Source: Phycisphaerae bacterium
GTDB lineage: Bacteria > Planctomycetota > Phycisphaerae > Phycisphaerales > SM1A02
Reading direction: 5' to 3'
DNA length: 7,560 nt
Assembly: GCA_002690755.1 (NCBI GenBank)
Contig: NZFT01000077.1
Location: 26,238 to 33,797 of the forward strand
Below, one piece after another: positions 6,812-7,560 of this stretch. The notes under the pieces are model-generated. The model searched no databases and was not told the DNA's origin. It worked only from the letters and a program-made list of their open reading frames with translations. Each line of letters begins with the position of its first letter. Positions within the stretch are counted from its first letter, which is position 1. Position numbers and translations under genes: made by a program.

Positions 6812-7560
6812 ATGGCGTCATCCCCTCCCAATTCCCTCACCTCGGCCCTGATCGGGGCCCTGGTCCGGATCACCGTCATCGTGGTCGTCGTGGGTGGCAT
6901 GCTGATCGCCGGATTGACCTGGTGGACCACGGACCGCGAACGCCGGCTCCGAGCCGAGATCACGGCGATCGAGACCCGGATGGTGGCCGAAATCGCCCGG
7001 CGGGACGCCGCCATCGCCCGGCTGGGACGCGACCGGCGGATCGCCCGGCTGGAGGTCGTCGACCGAGCCGAGGATCCGGACGGAAAAGGCCCGAGGACGA
7101 GCCTCCTTTTCATCGAACTCGACGACGAGGGCCGGGAAATCGCCCGCCGCGAGATGGACGTGCCCGGTGACGTGATCTACGTCGACGCCTGGACCGCGAG
7201 GTTCCCCGCGGAATCGGTGGCGTCCGCGGACGATCCCTTCCGGGATCGAACGCTGGTCCTGCTCCGCAGGATCTATTCCGATCGGATGCCGCCCCGCGAA
7301 GGCATTCCGATCGACACGCCGGGGGGCGTTCCCGACGGATACGCGGGTTCCGACGAAGCTCGCTTCGAACAGGCGATCTGGAAGCGATTCTGGACCCTCG
7401 CCTCCGATCCGGAGGCCGCCGACGGCGCGGGGATCCGGGTCGCGCAGGGCGAGGCGGTCTACAAGCCGATGCGACCGGGCGAGTCCTACGAACTGCGGGT
7501 CGAAGCCGCCGGCGGCATGACCCTGATACCGGTCCGCGCTCAGGCGAACGCGATGACCCG
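6812..7560 (+). CDS. Single-pass membrane protein with coiled-coil stalk, conserved-hypothetical type (partial, C-terminus off window)
   Basis: From the ATG at 6812 the frame is open to the window end, giving 249 codons with the 3' part missing. A short Ser/Pro-rich tail (MASSPPNSLTS) precedes one strong membrane helix at residues about 13-38, with the run TVIVVVVGGMLIAG. Residues about 41-82 are almost all Arg, Glu, Ala, Ile and Leu and should form a coiled-coil stalk. A beta-rich domain follows from about 83: ARLEVVD (78-84), SLLFIELDDEGREI (97-110) and GDVIYVDAWTARF (119-131). Near 200-215 come DPEAADGAGIRVAQGEAVY and then GESYELRVEAAGG. From memory this resembles a family of uncharacterised planctomycete proteins with an inner-membrane helix and periplasmic domain; I cannot name it. 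The stalk and domain are probably periplasmic, since the segment before the helix is short. It may organise a membrane complex, but nothing in the sequence shows enzymatic residues. The start is supported by the purine-rich GAAGAAAGG just upstream. Confidence 0.88.
   Translation, partial: MASSPPNSLTSALIGALVRITVIVVVVGGMLIAGLTWWTTDRERRLRAEITAIETRMVAEIARRDAAIARLGRDRRIARLEVVDRAEDPDGKGPRTSLLFIELDDEGREIARREMDVPGDVIYVDAWTARFPAESVASADDPFRDRTLVLLRRIYSDRMPPREGIPIDTPGGVPDGYAGSDEARFEQAIWKRFWTLASDPEAADGAGIRVAQGEAVYKPMRPGESYELRVEAAGGMTLIPVRAQANAMT

Noticed and set aside
6751..7113. N-terminal extension of the secreted protein frame to an ATG at 7113
   Set aside because: It would overlap the coiled-coil membrane gene by about 300 bases, is Arg/Ser/Thr-rich and would bury the signal peptide; the ATG at 6750 is better.

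Overview
The window is high-GC DNA, roughly two thirds G+C by eye, with strong G/C preference at third codon positions. It carries four protein-coding genes packed with almost no spare sequence. The mixture of a DUF115/Maf-type glycosyltransferase fused to further sugar-metabolism domains, a large secreted multi-domain protein ending in Ig-like/NEW3-type modules, and weak Shine-Dalgarno sequences is most like a planctomycete, perhaps a Phycisphaerae-type lineage. That assignment is inference from protein style, not from a marker gene.

Layout: (1) 1-3272, minus strand: the N-terminal ~1090 codons of a very long protein that runs off the left edge. It joins a Maf/DUF115 glycosyltransferase, an SpsF-like nucleotidyltransferase-fold domain and a radical-SAM-like domain whose three cluster cysteines are replaced. 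(2) 3273-3355: a short divergent intergenic region. (3) 3356-3970, plus strand: a 204-residue protein with two membrane helices and an NTF2/SnoaL-like tail. (4) 3971-4026: a short convergent gap without a convincing terminator. (5) 4027-6750, minus strand: a 907-residue exported protein with a jelly-roll-like domain, an Ig-like module, a central barrel-like region reminiscent of glycoside hydrolases, and two C-terminal beta modules. (6) 6751-6811: a second short divergent intergenic region. (7) 6812 to the right edge, plus strand: a single-pass membrane protein with a coiled-coil stalk, cut by the window end.

The four genes alternate in orientation (minus, plus, minus, plus), so no two form an operon and each start lies in a divergent pair. 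The left gene points to glycosylation of surface or flagellar protein, and the 907-residue protein works outside the cytoplasm and may meet polysaccharide. A shared cell-envelope theme is plausible, but the arrangement does not prove it. No RNA gene, mobile element, CRISPR array or tRNA was seen. The many other long open frames on both strands are shadows produced by base composition. The most interesting item is the left gene: a three-part fusion in which the second and third domains both appear to have lost their standard catalytic signatures.
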